Assembly (NCBI GenBank): GCA_001770015.1
Contig: MEQB01000042.1
Coordinates: forward strand, 1-64,000
Length of the DNA: 64,000 nucleotides
Source of the DNA: Bdellovibrionales bacterium RIFOXYC1_FULL_37_79
GTDB lineage: Bacteria; Bdellovibrionota; Bacteriovoracia; Bacteriovoracales; Bacteriovoracaceae
Direction of reading: 5' to 3'
This document shows positions 36,230-45,817 of this stretch, one piece after another (within the stretch, counting starts at the first letter, position 1; the number at the start of each line of letters is the position of its first letter). Both the position numbers and the translations under genes were made by a program. The notes under the pieces were generated by a model. It saw only the letters and a program-made list of their open reading frames with translations, made no database searches and was not told the origin of the DNA.

Positions 36230-36667
36230 ATGGATTTACTTACCAGTTTGAAAATCAGCTCTTCAGGGCTTGCGGCTAATCGGAAAAGAATGGCGGCAAT
36301 TTCATCGAATATAGCTAACGCTCAAACCACTAAAACGGTAGAAGGTGGTCCTTATCGACCTAAGGAAGTTGTTTTTGGGGCGGAGCCAGCGAGAGAAAGT
36401 TTTGCGGATATCTTGGAAGGTGAAATAAATGAACACGCCCAGGAAGTACATGCAACCGAAGTGATTTCCAGTAATCGACCTCCAATTTTGAAATATGAAC
36501 CCAATCATCCGGATGCCGATGAAAAGGGGTATGTGGCCTATCCTGATATTAATGTGATGAAAGAGATGGCCGAGATGATTGAAGCTTCTAGAAGTTATGA
36601 GGCAAATATATCTGCTTTAAATACCAGCAAAAATATGGCGCTTAAAGGTTTGGAGATAGGAAAATAA
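36230..36667 (+). CDS. flgC: Flagellar proximal rod protein FlgC
   Basis: A 145-residue rod subunit. MAAISSNIANAQTTKT at the N-terminus, the PYRPKEVVF segment, and the C-terminal YVAYPDINVMKEMAEMIEASRSYEANISALN are typical of FlgC. It polymerises with FlgB and FlgF in the proximal rod. GGAGG lies 6 bases before the ATG, thirteen bases after flgB. Confidence 0.95.
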   Translation: MDLLTSLKISSSGLAANRKRMAAISSNIANAQTTKTVEGGPYRPKEVVFGAEPARESFADILEGEINEHAQEVHATEVISSNRPPILKYEPNHPDADEKGYVAYPDINVMKEMAEMIEASRSYEANISALNTSKNMALKGLEIGK

Positions 36668-36682
36668 TAAAGGATGGATTGT

Positions 36683-37033
36683 ATGATCAAGGATGTAGCT
36701 TCTTTAAATAATGTTTTAAAAACTGCAAATACCAACGAGTGGATAAAAAGTGCAGAGATTGAGGGCGATAAGTCATTTGAGTTAGATCTGGGGCACATTT
36801 CAGAACCTAAAAATAGAAGTTTTAGTGAAATGTTATCTAATTCAATTTTGGAAGTTAATAACTTACAAAAGGAAGCAGACAAAGCAATTCAGAATTTAGT
36901 AACAGGAAGAACCAAAAATATTGATGAAACCATGTTGGCAGTGGAAAAAGCTGATATCGCCTTTCGAAGTATGACTCAAATTCGCTCAAAAGTGATTGAA
37001 GCATATAAGGAAATTATGAGAATGCAGTTATAG
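36683..37033 (+). CDS. fliE: Flagellar MS-ring/rod adaptor FliE
   Basis: A 116-residue protein from ATG 36683; AAAGGATGG is correctly spaced for this start and too close to the in-frame ATG at 36674. The C-terminal half (VEKADIAFRSMTQIRSKVIEAYKEIMRMQL) is the FliE signature. FliE joins the MS ring to the rod and is exported first. Located between flgC and fliF as in most operons. Confidence 0.95.
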   Translation: MIKDVASLNNVLKTANTNEWIKSAEIEGDKSFELDLGHISEPKNRSFSEMLSNSILEVNNLQKEADKAIQNLVTGRTKNIDETMLAVEKADIAFRSMTQIRSKVIEAYKEIMRMQL

Positions 37034-37091
37034 GATAATAATATAAACCACCCGACACAGGATGTGGAGGGTTAGATTCAGGAGGAATTAC

Positions 37092-38780
37092 TTGCAAGAC
37101 TTTATAGAACGGATTACAAGAAATTTCTTGGATTTTTTTTCCAGTCTTAGTGCAGTCAAAAAAATAGGATTTCTTTTTATTGCGGGTATTATTATTGCCA
37201 CGATGGTTTCTATTATTTCGTGGGCATCCAAAACCCAGTATGAGGTTTTATATACCGACCTGAATAAGGAAGATACCACTCAGATTGCCGCACTTTTAAG
37301 TGAAAAAAATATTCCATATCAATTAGCCGATGATAATAAAACGATCAGAATACCCAAAGAGATGGTGGAAGCTTGGCGTTTGAAGCTGGCCATGACGGGA
37401 GTTTCATTTAGTGGAACAGTGGGGTATGAAGTTTTTGATAAGCAATCATTTGGTACCACTTCTTTTGTGCAAAAAGTAAATAAGCAAAGAGCTCTTGAAG
37501 GTGAGCTTATTAAAACCATTAAATATATAAAAGGTGTCAAGCGCGCTCGAGTGCATTTATCGATACCCGAAAATAGTCCATTTGTATCAGAGAAAAAGCC
37601 CCCGCAAGCTTCCGTCGTGCTTGATCTTGAAAATGGAGTGAATCTTACTCCTAACGAAATAAAAGGTATTGGTTCGCTGGTATCTTCATCGGTTGATGAA
37701 ATGAGACCAGAAAATGTGGTGATATTAGATGATCGAGGGAAAAAATTATCTGAAAATATTGGTGATCCCTTGACCGCTCATACCGCCAATAGATTGGCGT
37801 TGGAAGGGAAATTAAACCGTAAGTATGAAACCCAGGTAGAGGAAATATTAAGTAAAGTGGTAGGGGATGGAAAAGTTATTGCCAAGGTCAGCGTGGAGAT
37901 GGATTTTACTGAATCAACGGCAACTGAAACTAAATATGATGGCGAAAATAAAGCGGTTATTTCTGAAGTGGTCAATAGCGAAAATCTTAAAGGATCAAGG
38001 CCTTCACCGCAAGGAATTCCTGGGGCAAGAAGTAATCTTCCTTCTGAACAACCCCAACCTGGTATTCCGGAAACTAGAAATGATGTAGATAAAAATCTTA
38101 CCACTCGTAATTATAGTATACCAACCACTGTCACCAAATCCAAAAACCCCACGGCGGGAGTTAAGAAAGTCAGTGTGGCAGTAATGGTGGATGGCAGAAG
38201 AGTCCCTGCCTTTAGTGAAAAAGGTGATCCGGTTTTAGATAGTAGTGGTATGCAAAAAACCAAATATGAGAAATGGGCTGAGGCTGATATTGCCAATTTT
38301 AAGGCCATCGTTGCTTCCAGCCTTGGGATTGATGAAAAACGTGGTGATAATATTGTTATAAAAAATATGGAGTTTGCACAAGAAGATCTCGCTGCTATTG
38401 AGTACATGATGAGGCAAAAAGAAAATCGTGCCTTGATCCTTAGTATTGTAAAATATTTGGCAGTGGGATTGACCATCTCACTCTTTTTCTTCCTGGTAGT
38501 AAGGCCGTTTATTCAGTGGATAACTGATAATACCGTTGAGTCTATTGAAGACTTTTTACCTAAAACACTTGAGGAACTTGAGAAAATTCAAACCAATCAA
38601 AAGTTACCAGGTTTAGAGGAAGCCCTTCCCCAAATTGAAGAAAAAATCAATCCTGAAAAAATTGAAGGGAATATGTTACGAGAAAAAATTATTTCTCTGG
38701 TGGAAAATGATCCAGCCAAAGCGGCACAGGTTATCAGAGAAATGATTCATTCAAATGAATCAAATAAAGAAATTGCCTAA
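37092..38780 (+). CDS. fliF: Flagellar MS-ring protein FliF
   Basis: A 562-residue protein from TTG 37092 with AGGAGG seven bases upstream; the in-frame ATG at 37062 would add an arginine-rich stretch and has no such site. Membrane helices at about residues 24-45 and 452-476 flank the periplasmic ring-building motifs (EVLYTDLNKEDTTQIAALL, RVHLSIPENSPFV, ASVVLDLENG) and a proline-rich loop. The cytoplasmic tail carries the FliG-binding segment. It forms the MS ring on which rod and switch assemble. Confidence 0.95.
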   Translation: MQDFIERITRNFLDFFSSLSAVKKIGFLFIAGIIIATMVSIISWASKTQYEVLYTDLNKEDTTQIAALLSEKNIPYQLADDNKTIRIPKEMVEAWRLKLAMTGVSFSGTVGYEVFDKQSFGTTSFVQKVNKQRALEGELIKTIKYIKGVKRARVHLSIPENSPFVSEKKPPQASVVLDLENGVNLTPNEIKGIGSLVSSSVDEMRPENVVILDDRGKKLSENIGDPLTAHTANRLALEGKLNRKYETQVEEILSKVVGDGKVIAKVSVEMDFTESTATETKYDGENKAVISEVVNSENLKGSRPSPQGIPGARSNLPSEQPQPGIPETRNDVDKNLTTRNYSIPTTVTKSKNPTAGVKKVSVAVMVDGRRVPAFSEKGDPVLDSSGMQKTKYEKWAEADIANFKAIVASSLGIDEKRGDNIVIKNMEFAQEDLAAIEYMMRQKENRALILSIVKYLAVGLTISLFFFLVVRPFIQWITDNTVESIEDFLPKTLEELEKIQTNQKLPGLEEALPQIEEKINPEKIEGNMLREKIISLVENDPAKAAQVIREMIHSNESNKEIA

Positions 38781-38794
38781 AGGGGGATATTACC

Positions 38795-39838
38795 GTGGCA
38801 AATTTAGATGTGAATGAAAATATTGATCCGGATGTGGAGTATAGTCTACTTACTGGTCCTGAAAAAGCTGGAATTTTGCTGAGCTTACTGGGTTCCCAGA
38901 CGACTCAGCTTATTTTTCAGCATCTCAAGGATAATGATGTAAAGAGAATGATCAATGCGATGTCCACTGTCAGAAAAGCTCCCATTTGGATGAGTAAAAA
39001 AATACTTGAGGAGTTTTATTCGCTTTTAAATGAGGACGCCAATTTGGTATTTTCCAATAACCGCGGTAAGGATTTCATTATTGATACGTTGGGTGAGGAA
39101 CGTGCTAAGCAACTTTTGGGACAAATTATTGATGTTGATAACGGCAATCATCTGGAGTCGCTGGAGCTTGTCGATATGAGAACATTATCGAACTTCCTGA
39201 TTAATGAACATCCTCAGACGATAGCTTTAATTACGGCACATTTGCCGGCTGATAAAAAAGTGGAAGTTTTACGAAGATTGCCGGAGGGGTTACAAGCAGA
39301 AGTCGTACTTCGAGTTGCCAATTTGGATTACGTTTCGCCTGAACTTATTGCTCAATTGGATGATGTTCTTAAAACCGAACTTTCAACGCTTGGTTCAATT
39401 GATACGCAACAACTTGGTGGTGTTGAGCCAATTGCGGAGATGCTCAATTTAATGGATAAGACAAACGAGAAAAATATCATGAATCGAGTTGAGGAAAAAG
39501 ATCCTGAACTGGCCGATGAGATTAGAAAACTTATGTTTGTATTTGAAGATCTGGTGCATGTGGATGATCAAGGTATTCAGAATCTGCTTAAGGAAGTCGA
39601 TAATTCCAAGCTGGTCATTGCACTCAAGACTGCACCAGATGATGTCAAAGCCAAGTTACTAAAAAATATGTCCAATCGGGCCGCCACCCTTCTCAAAGAG
39701 GATGTGGAGGCGCTGGGACCAACAAAATTATCGGATGTTGAAAAAGCTCAATCAGAAATTGTTCAAAAGTGCAAGGATCTTGAAGCAGAAGGCAAGGCCT
39801 TTATTGCTAGAGGTGGCGAGGGAGATACCCTTGTTTGA
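38795..39838 (+). CDS. fliG: Flagellar motor switch protein FliG
   Basis: A 347-residue protein from GTG. The N-terminal domain (GPEKAGILLSLLGSQTTQLIFQHL) binds FliF; the middle has EHPQTIALITAHL, the FliM-binding EHPQR-like motif, with Thr in place of the usual Arg; the C-terminal domain (MFVFEDLVHVDDQGIQNLLKEV) carries the charged torque helix facing the stators. It is part of the C ring; FliM and FliN are not encoded here. Confidence 0.95.
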   Translation: MANLDVNENIDPDVEYSLLTGPEKAGILLSLLGSQTTQLIFQHLKDNDVKRMINAMSTVRKAPIWMSKKILEEFYSLLNEDANLVFSNNRGKDFIIDTLGEERAKQLLGQIIDVDNGNHLESLELVDMRTLSNFLINEHPQTIALITAHLPADKKVEVLRRLPEGLQAEVVLRVANLDYVSPELIAQLDDVLKTELSTLGSIDTQQLGGVEPIAEMLNLMDKTNEKNIMNRVEEKDPELADEIRKLMFVFEDLVHVDDQGIQNLLKEVDNSKLVIALKTAPDDVKAKLLKNMSNRAATLLKEDVEALGPTKLSDVEKAQSEIVQKCKDLEAEGKAFIARGGEGDTLV

Positions 39839-39868
39839 TATTAATGATTTTTTTATCAGGGCATCAAT

Positions 39869-40762
39869 ATGAGTACACAATTAAATGATAAAAAAAATGC
39901 CAAGATTACTAGTTACAAATTCAAATCTTTCAATAAAGTAATCAAGGATAACGTTGAAGATCCAAATGATGTTAAAAAGTATGAGTTTTCCTCCTTGGAA
40001 AATGTTAAGCATTTTAAAAAAGAAAAAGAAAAAAACCTGGTTGATTTTATTTCCAAAACTTCCCAGGCTAAGGGTTTTAACATTTCCCCGATCGTCAGGG
40101 AACATAAGGGATTCAAAGAGCGGGATTTGCAAGAAAGAGAGGCCCGCATTGCCGAGGAAATTGAAAAAAGATTTAATCGTATAAAGCAACAAGGTTTTGA
40201 GCAGGGATACAACGAGGGCTTTGAAGAGGGGAAAGTGGAAGTTTATAATCAAACGAAGGTGGCAACCGAGGAAAAACTGGATGCTCTTACCAATATGATT
40301 TCCCAGACCCTTAAAACCCAAGAGGAACTTTTGGTAAATCAGAAAAAACAAATCTATTATATGATTAGAAATCTGACCAAGTGGATTATTTTGAGGGAAC
40401 TCAAAGATGATGGTGCTTATATTGAAAGGCTGTTAGAGAGGCTTTTGATAGAAATGAATGCCAAGAAAAATCTTTTAATCAGGGTTAACAACCGGGATTT
40501 TGAAAGGATGCCGGATGTGCTTGCAGTAGTTCAAAAAAAACTGGGATCTATCGAGAATGTTCGAGTGGAGGTAGATTACGAAACCTCCAAAAATGGAATT
40601 AATCTGGAGTGTGATAACGGAATTATTAATGGAACCTTTGAGGAGCAGTTTAGGACGATGGATAGACTGTTTCATGCCGTTGGTATCAACGAGGAGTTTT
40701 TTAAAGTCAATTCGGTTCAAGATGAGGTGACTTTAACTGATTTAAAAAAAATAAATGAGTAA
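39869..40762 (+). CDS. fliH: Flagellar export ATPase regulator FliH
   Basis: A 297-residue protein with a charged N-terminal half, the glycine-repeat helix GFEQGYNEGFEEGKVEVYNQ near residue 110, and the VATEEKLDALTNMI coiled coil followed by the FliH C-terminal domain (LIRVNNRDFERMPDVLAVV, RVEVDYETSKNGINLECDNG). FliH forms the stalk that ties FliI to the C ring. Its length exceeds the E. coli protein because of the N-terminal extension. It sits between fliG and fliI. Confidence 0.9.
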   Translation: MSTQLNDKKNAKITSYKFKSFNKVIKDNVEDPNDVKKYEFSSLENVKHFKKEKEKNLVDFISKTSQAKGFNISPIVREHKGFKERDLQEREARIAEEIEKRFNRIKQQGFEQGYNEGFEEGKVEVYNQTKVATEEKLDALTNMISQTLKTQEELLVNQKKQIYYMIRNLTKWIILRELKDDGAYIERLLERLLIEMNAKKNLLIRVNNRDFERMPDVLAVVQKKLGSIENVRVEVDYETSKNGINLECDNGIINGTFEEQFRTMDRLFHAVGINEEFFKVNSVQDEVTLTDLKKINE

Positions 40763-40783
40763 AAGAATAATGAGGTTGTGTGT

Positions 40784-42181
40784 ATGGAAATGAATTTGAA
40801 TCTAGAGCAGATTCATAAGAACTATGAGTTTTCCATACCCTATCAAAAAATTGGAAAAGTGTGTTCCAATAAGGGCTTTGTTTTTGAAGTCAGTCTTCCG
40901 CGCGCAGTTATTGGGAGTAATGTTGAGTTCATTACTGAAAATGGAGAAAGGTGTCTCGGAGAGGTGATTGCGATTCAGGGTAGTAAATGTCTGGCCATGC
41001 CTTATGCCGAACTTTCAGGCATAAATTCGGAGACCAGGGTTTTACTAAAGGAACTAACCACTACGGTTAAAATTTCTGATAATATGATTGGGAGAGTGGT
41101 TGATTATCAGGGTAATCCGATTGATTCCAAAGGACCGATTCAAGGACCTTTTGAAGCACGAAGTATATTTGGATCTTCTATGAATCCACTTGACCGTCCG
41201 GCAATTAAAAAATCGCTTGATACAGGAATTCATGCCATTAATGCGTTTAACACTCTCGGCAAGGGACAACGAATGGCCATTATGGCCGGATCTGGAGTGG
41301 GTAAATCAGTTTTGCTTGGTATGATCGCCAAAAATACAGATGCCGATATAAGTGTAATCGCACTAGTCGGTGAACGGGGAAGAGAGGTTTTAGAATTTAT
41401 TGATAATGATCTCGGTCCTGATGGTCTTAAAAAATCTGTAGTCGTGGTGGCCACTTCAGATAGCTCTCCCCTTATAAAAATTAAAGCCTCATATTTGGCC
41501 ATGACGATTGCCGAATATTTCCGGGATAAAAATAATGATATTCTGTTTATGATGGATTCGATTACTCGTTTTGCCATGGCCAATCGGGAAATAGGGCTGA
41601 GTGCAGGGGAGCCTCCCGGTCAGAAGGGCTATACTCCCTCAGTGTTTGCCAAACTGCCTAAACTTATGGAACGGGCAGGTACTAAAAAAAATGCCGGAAC
41701 AATAACCGGTATATTTACCGTGCTGGTGGAAGGAGATGACTTGGATGAGCCCGTATCTGACGCCGTCCGAGCTATTTCTGATGGACACATTGTTTTATCC
41801 CGGGAACTCGCTTCAAGAAATCAATTTCCGGCAATAGATGTTTTGGGATCAATTTCCAGGGTAATGACCAAAGTGGTTACTCCAGAGCATCGAGTGGTTG
41901 CCTCGCATCTTAGGGATTTGATGGCAGAGTATCGAAAGATGGAAGATCTTATTAACGTAGGTGCATATGCGAAAGGATCAAATCCCAAAGTTGATAAGGC
42001 GCTGGTTATTTATAACGATTTGATATCTCTTTTGAAACAAGAGCAAAACTTGTGTGAAACCTATCCGATAGATGAACTTTATGACCGCATGGTGGAACTT
42101 GCGAAAAAGGCAGAGAAAGCACTTAATCCAGAGTTTTTAGATAATAAAAAAAATAAGGACCCATTAAATGAAGAAATTTGA
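40784..42181 (+). CDS. fliI: Flagellum-specific export ATPase FliI
   Basis: A 465-residue F1-beta-like ATPase from ATG 40784 (GAGG upstream). Walker A GSGVGKS at 169-175, Walker B DILFMMDSITRFAMANREIG, and the type III ATPase signature PSVFAKLPKLMERAG are all present. It unloads and helps unfold substrates for the flagellar export gate. The last 14 bases overlap fliJ, implying coupled translation. Confidence 0.95.
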   Translation: MEMNLNLEQIHKNYEFSIPYQKIGKVCSNKGFVFEVSLPRAVIGSNVEFITENGERCLGEVIAIQGSKCLAMPYAELSGINSETRVLLKELTTTVKISDNMIGRVVDYQGNPIDSKGPIQGPFEARSIFGSSMNPLDRPAIKKSLDTGIHAINAFNTLGKGQRMAIMAGSGVGKSVLLGMIAKNTDADISVIALVGERGREVLEFIDNDLGPDGLKKSVVVVATSDSSPLIKIKASYLAMTIAEYFRDKNNDILFMMDSITRFAMANREIGLSAGEPPGQKGYTPSVFAKLPKLMERAGTKKNAGTITGIFTVLVEGDDLDEPVSDAVRAISDGHIVLSRELASRNQFPAIDVLGSISRVMTKVVTPEHRVVASHLRDLMAEYRKMEDLINVGAYAKGSNPKVDKALVIYNDLISLLKQEQNLCETYPIDELYDRMVELAKKAEKALNPEFLDNKKNKDPLNEEI

Positions 42182-42608
42182 TTTCCGATTGCAAAGTCTT
42201 TTGCGACTTAGAAATTTTAAAGAAGAAAAACTCAAAGCGGAAATGGGTGAGATCGTCAGCAAAATGAATAATACCAGGGATGACATTATAAACCTCAATC
42301 AGGATATAGAGGATGCTTATACCGCTCAAAATAAATTTCTAAACGAAAAAATTGGAGGACAAATAATTCAGTTTTTTGGTTTTTATGTCCAAGGCAAAAG
42401 AGAGCATATTAAAGTTAAACAAAATGAGCTGGAAGTTCTAAAAAAGAAATACGAGGAAAAGAGCCATGAGCTGGCCAAGGCCATGGGCGATGTAAAGGTT
42501 ATTGAGAGTATAAAAAAGAAACAATTTAATCAGTATCGAGTGGATTATAACAAAAAAGCACAAGAAGAGATTGAAGATCTATTAAGAATGAAAAATGAAA
42601 ATGGGTGA
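42168..42608 (+). CDS. fliJ: Flagellar export chaperone FliJ
   Basis: A 146-residue, almost fully coiled-coil protein with the FliJ start pattern KKFDFRLQSLLRLRNFKEEKLKAE. FliJ sits in the centre of the FliI hexamer like the gamma subunit of F1 and links it to FlhA. It overlaps the fliI end and is followed after 3 bases by the MotE-like gene. Confidence 0.9.
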   Translation: MKKFDFRLQSLLRLRNFKEEKLKAEMGEIVSKMNNTRDDIINLNQDIEDAYTAQNKFLNEKIGGQIIQFFGFYVQGKREHIKVKQNELEVLKKKYEEKSHELAKAMGDVKVIESIKKKQFNQYRVDYNKKAQEEIEDLLRMKNENG

Positions 42609-42611
42609 TCT

Positions 42612-43166
42612 ATGAAAAAAAGTTTTTTATTAATATTTCTGTTGATGTTTACCGGTACTGCCTTTTCTAATCAGGCTCCAGAAACCAAGATCGAGGAAAA
42701 AAAATACACCGAGACAGAGTTCAACACTAAACTTTCTGATGCTCTTGGGAAAAAGCTTAAACACCTGGGCAAGGGGCAGATAGAGGAATTATCTAAAGAA
42801 TTATTGGATAAGGAAAGAGAGTTAAAGGCCAAAGAAATATTGTTAGAAAAAAAAGAAGAGCAGTTAAAAATAAGTACTGAAGAGTTTAAAAAGAAATTGC
42901 AAGAGTTTCAAGAAAGACAAAGTCGTTTAATAGTTTGCCTGGATGACATAGAAAAACAAGAAAGTGAAAGAGTCGGGCATATGGTAGAAACAGTGTCTGG
43001 AATGAGGCCTCAAAATGCCGCCGATGTTTTATCAGTGCAAGACTCTGAAATTTCAGTAAAAATCTTGTCTCAACTCCCTTCCGATAAAGTGGCCAAGATT
43101 TTTAACCTGATGAATAAGGAAGTTTCTGCCCGGCTTCAAAAACAGTACCTAACTATGAAAAAATGA
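42612..43166 (+). CDS. MotE-like exported coiled-coil protein
   Basis: A 184-residue protein with a signal peptide (to about residue 20, GTAFS), a long coiled coil (residues about 55-125, LLDKERELKAKEILLEKKEEQ) and a C-terminal domain resembling the MgtE N-terminal fold (MVETVSGMRPQNAADVLSV, ILSQLPSDKVAKIFNLMNKEV). This is the architecture of MotE, a periplasmic chaperone of the motility protein MotC, and of similar proteins encoded between fliJ and fliK in many operons. Acts in the periplasm. Confidence 0.75.
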   Translation: MKKSFLLIFLLMFTGTAFSNQAPETKIEEKKYTETEFNTKLSDALGKKLKHLGKGQIEELSKELLDKERELKAKEILLEKKEEQLKISTEEFKKKLQEFQERQSRLIVCLDDIEKQESERVGHMVETVSGMRPQNAADVLSVQDSEISVKILSQLPSDKVAKIFNLMNKEVSARLQKQYLTMKK

Positions 43167-43207
43167 TGATAACACATTTGGTTAAAAATTATTAACCGGA
43201 GATTGGT

Positions 43208-44455
43208 TTGATGATAGGCACAGGACCTAAAAATATTAATAAAGAAATTTTGATTCCAGGTAATCAGACGGTCGGCAGCAAGGGCGGGATTTCTCATTTA
43301 TTAGGAAAGAACTCTGCTAAAAAAGATTTCCAATCTATTATTGAAGGGGAAATTGCGGGTAGTGAAGAAGTGCTTGGTGGTCATAGAAGTAGTGCTCTCA
43401 AAATCTTAAGTAATAAGGGTGCGCTTGGTAAAAAAGATAGTGCTTTGGGAAAACTTAACTTGGCACAACTGAAGATAGAGGGTGATGTTACTCGTGAAAA
43501 TGGCGGTCAATTGGAAAAAATGATTGGTCACAAGAAAGTAACTCCTTTGAAACTTGGATTAAGCTCGGGTAATAATCAAAAGTATGAAAAAAAGATTGAA
43601 GAATTTCTGCAAAACAAAAATAATCCAGGTATGATCAAAAACCCGCATGTATCTGCCATGAGAAATCAAAATGCCAATCATGTTTTCAATAAAGTCAATC
43701 TGGATAAAATTGAAAATCAAAATCTGATAGTATCTAATAATGTCAGCGCTAATTTAAATAAATATCAAAAATTATCAACTAAAGATAAAAATAATATTGT
43801 GAAGCTTAATGTTGGTGAAAGTAAAATTGCAAAGAATGCGATTGAAGCTAACGATGGCAGCGTTAATACTGATAATCTTTTAGATTTTACTTTGAAACAA
43901 GATTTAAGTGATGGTTCAGGCGGGCAACATAGATTTTCGGAACACAAGTCGCTTATGCCGGAACTGCAATTGATGAAAAATGAGAAAGTTTTGAATATGG
44001 ATCAACTCAATGTAAATGATCCTAAGGCATTAATTGATAAGATATCAAATTATATTGTAGAAAAATCTTTTGAAAATAAGGACTCGATTGATTTGACGGT
44101 TAAACATAACGAACTTGGTGAGTTTAGAATCAATGCCAGCAGATTGAAGCAAGGTGATAGAATTGATCTTGAGATTGTTACGACCAGTGATAAGGGGCAT
44201 CGCTTTTTTACTGATAATGAATCTGCGATGGTGAAGTCATTATCAAACTCTGGCATTAAAATTGCTGATTTGAAAATTTCCACCGGTCATGAATCTCATA
44301 TGAGCAGTCAAGATGGCAATTCATTCGCCAAAGAACATTCGCTCTTTAGTAAAACAGCCCAATATTCTTTTGACGAGAAACCGGAAGGATATGATGAAGA
44401 TTCTCAAAGACGTAAAATGTTATGGGAGATGTTTAAAGAAAGGAAAGAGGCTTAA
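43208..44455 (+). CDS. fliK: Flagellar hook-length control protein FliK
   Basis: A 415-residue protein, low-complexity and Asn/Lys-rich through residue 250, then the conserved FliK C-terminal domain (IDLTVKHNELGEFRINASRLKQGDRIDLEIVTTS, NESAMVKSLSNSGIKIADLKIS). FliK is exported during hook growth, measures its length and switches export specificity through FlhB. It is followed immediately by flgD, whose ATG abuts the stop. Confidence 0.85.
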   Translation: MMIGTGPKNINKEILIPGNQTVGSKGGISHLLGKNSAKKDFQSIIEGEIAGSEEVLGGHRSSALKILSNKGALGKKDSALGKLNLAQLKIEGDVTRENGGQLEKMIGHKKVTPLKLGLSSGNNQKYEKKIEEFLQNKNNPGMIKNPHVSAMRNQNANHVFNKVNLDKIENQNLIVSNNVSANLNKYQKLSTKDKNNIVKLNVGESKIAKNAIEANDGSVNTDNLLDFTLKQDLSDGSGGQHRFSEHKSLMPELQLMKNEKVLNMDQLNVNDPKALIDKISNYIVEKSFENKDSIDLTVKHNELGEFRINASRLKQGDRIDLEIVTTSDKGHRFFTDNESAMVKSLSNSGIKIADLKISTGHESHMSSQDGNSFAKEHSLFSKTAQYSFDEKPEGYDEDSQRRKMLWEMFKERKEA

Positions 44456-45291
44456 TGGCAGAGATTGGAAAACCCCAAATTGCAAATAACAATTATTCTA
44501 ATATAAAAATGCAAAATTCTGTTCTAAGTAAAGAAGAACAAATCAATAAAATTGCCGGAAATAAAACCAGTAGAAAATTTGTGGATCGACAAAGGCACAC
44601 TCAGCTGGAGGGTGATGATTTCATGAAACTGCTCACTCATCAGCTTACGTTGCAAGATCCGACCGATCCAATGGACCAGAAAAAATTTGCAGCGGAACTT
44701 GCCCAATTCAGTCAGCTAGAGCAACTGCGTGGTATGAATCAAAAGATGGAACAGATTATGGGTAATAATCCCAGTCAGAATAAATATTTTGGAGCAAGTT
44801 TTCTGGGCAAACAGGCCATTACTGCGGGTACTTCGGTTAATTATAAAGGACAGGATATTGAGATTCCTTTTAGTCTGCCTAAAAATGCGAGCAAAGCAGT
44901 ACTTAGAATTTATGATGAAAAAAATCAGATATCTAAACAGGTCGACTTTGAAAAATTAGCACAGGGTAGTCAGTTCTTTATGTGGGATGGAACTCAGTCA
45001 GATGGAACCAAAGTTAAGGAAGGAAAATATAGAGTGGAAGTGATTGCCTGGGATGAAACCTTGGCCAAATTTGAAGGTGAGACCAAGGTTTCAGGATTGG
45101 TAACCGGGGTTGGTTTTCAAAACGGAGATACTATTTTAGAAATTGAAGGGAATAAGAGGATCTTTTTGCACGATGTTGAAAGTTTTAAATTAGTAGAGGA
45201 TAATAAAAATAACTTGAAAGCTGAAAATAATCCGGGCTTAAAGAGTGATGCGATAAAAGCCTATACAGATAATCAAGAGCTGGGGCAATAG
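44455..45291 (+). CDS. flgD: Flagellar hook cap protein FlgD
   Basis: A 278-residue protein with the FlgD N-terminal signature DDFMKLLTHQLTLQDPTDPMDQKKFAAELAQFSQLEQLRGMN and the FlgD Ig-like/Tudor domains (VLRIYDEKNQISKQVDF, FMWDGTQSDGTKVKEGKYRVEVIA). It caps the growing hook and is replaced by HAP1. It overlaps the fliK end by one base. Confidence 0.95.
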   Translation: MAEIGKPQIANNNYSNIKMQNSVLSKEEQINKIAGNKTSRKFVDRQRHTQLEGDDFMKLLTHQLTLQDPTDPMDQKKFAAELAQFSQLEQLRGMNQKMEQIMGNNPSQNKYFGASFLGKQAITAGTSVNYKGQDIEIPFSLPKNASKAVLRIYDEKNQISKQVDFEKLAQGSQFFMWDGTQSDGTKVKEGKYRVEVIAWDETLAKFEGETKVSGLVTGVGFQNGDTILEIEGNKRIFLHDVESFKLVEDNKNNLKAENNPGLKSDAIKAYTDNQELGQ

Positions 45292-45298
45292 GAAAAAA

Positions 45299-45721
45299 AT
45301 GACAGGACCTAAAATTAATAACTTTTTTGTGCCGAATGTATCAAAACTGAAAGGGCAAAAAACTGTCGATTTAAGAGAGCAGCTTGGCAAAAATTCTACT
45401 CAGGGAGAATTTGAGGAACTCTTAAAGGTCCAGCTTGAAAATAAAAATGGATTAAAGGATGTTCAAGAAATCCAGCTTTCATCTCATGCAGCCAAGCGTT
45501 TGAAAGAAAGAAATTTAGAAATGGATGCAAATGAATTTTTTAAATTAAAAAAAGCCATAGGTACACTTCGGGATAAAGGAGGACATGACTCTTTAGTGAT
45601 AACAGATAAAGCTGCTTATATTGTTGATGTTGATAATAATAAAGTGGTGACGGCATTGGAGAAAAAAGAGATGGCAGAAAATGTTTTTACGAAAATTGAT
45701 TCGACGATTTTTATAGAATAA
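45299..45721 (+). CDS. Flagellar operon protein of the TIGR02530 family
   Basis: A 140-residue protein. IQLSSHAAKRLKERNLEM and DSLVITDKAAYIVDVDNNKVVTAL are the signature of the TIGR02530 flagellar operon family, consistently encoded between flgD and flgE. The function is not firmly established; location suggests a role in hook assembly. It lies 7 bases after flgD. Confidence 0.85.
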   Translation: MTGPKINNFFVPNVSKLKGQKTVDLREQLGKNSTQGEFEELLKVQLENKNGLKDVQEIQLSSHAAKRLKERNLEMDANEFFKLKKAIGTLRDKGGHDSLVITDKAAYIVDVDNNKVVTALEKKEMAENVFTKIDSTIFIE

Positions 45722-45725
45722 TGAC

Positions 45726-45795
45726 TTAGTCAGCATTAGGCTGGTCCTTTCCGGAAGCCTAATTTAAGCCTGTAGTTGTTTAAATTGCTGACTAA
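45726..45795 (+). promoter_or_regulatory. Predicted three-way-junction RNA structure in the flgE leader
   Basis: An outer 9-base stem TTAGTCAGC (45726-45734) pairs with GCTGACTAA (45787-45795). Inside, ATTAGGCT (45735-45742) pairs with AGCCTAAT (45756-45763), and TTTAA pairs with TTAAA across an 11-base loop (about 45763-45785). The structure ends ten bases before the AGGAGGG site of flgE. No T run follows, so it is not a simple terminator; it could stabilise the flgE message or control translation. Confidence 0.5.
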
Positions 45796-45817
45796 CTAGG
45801 TGTCTAGGAGGGACAAA

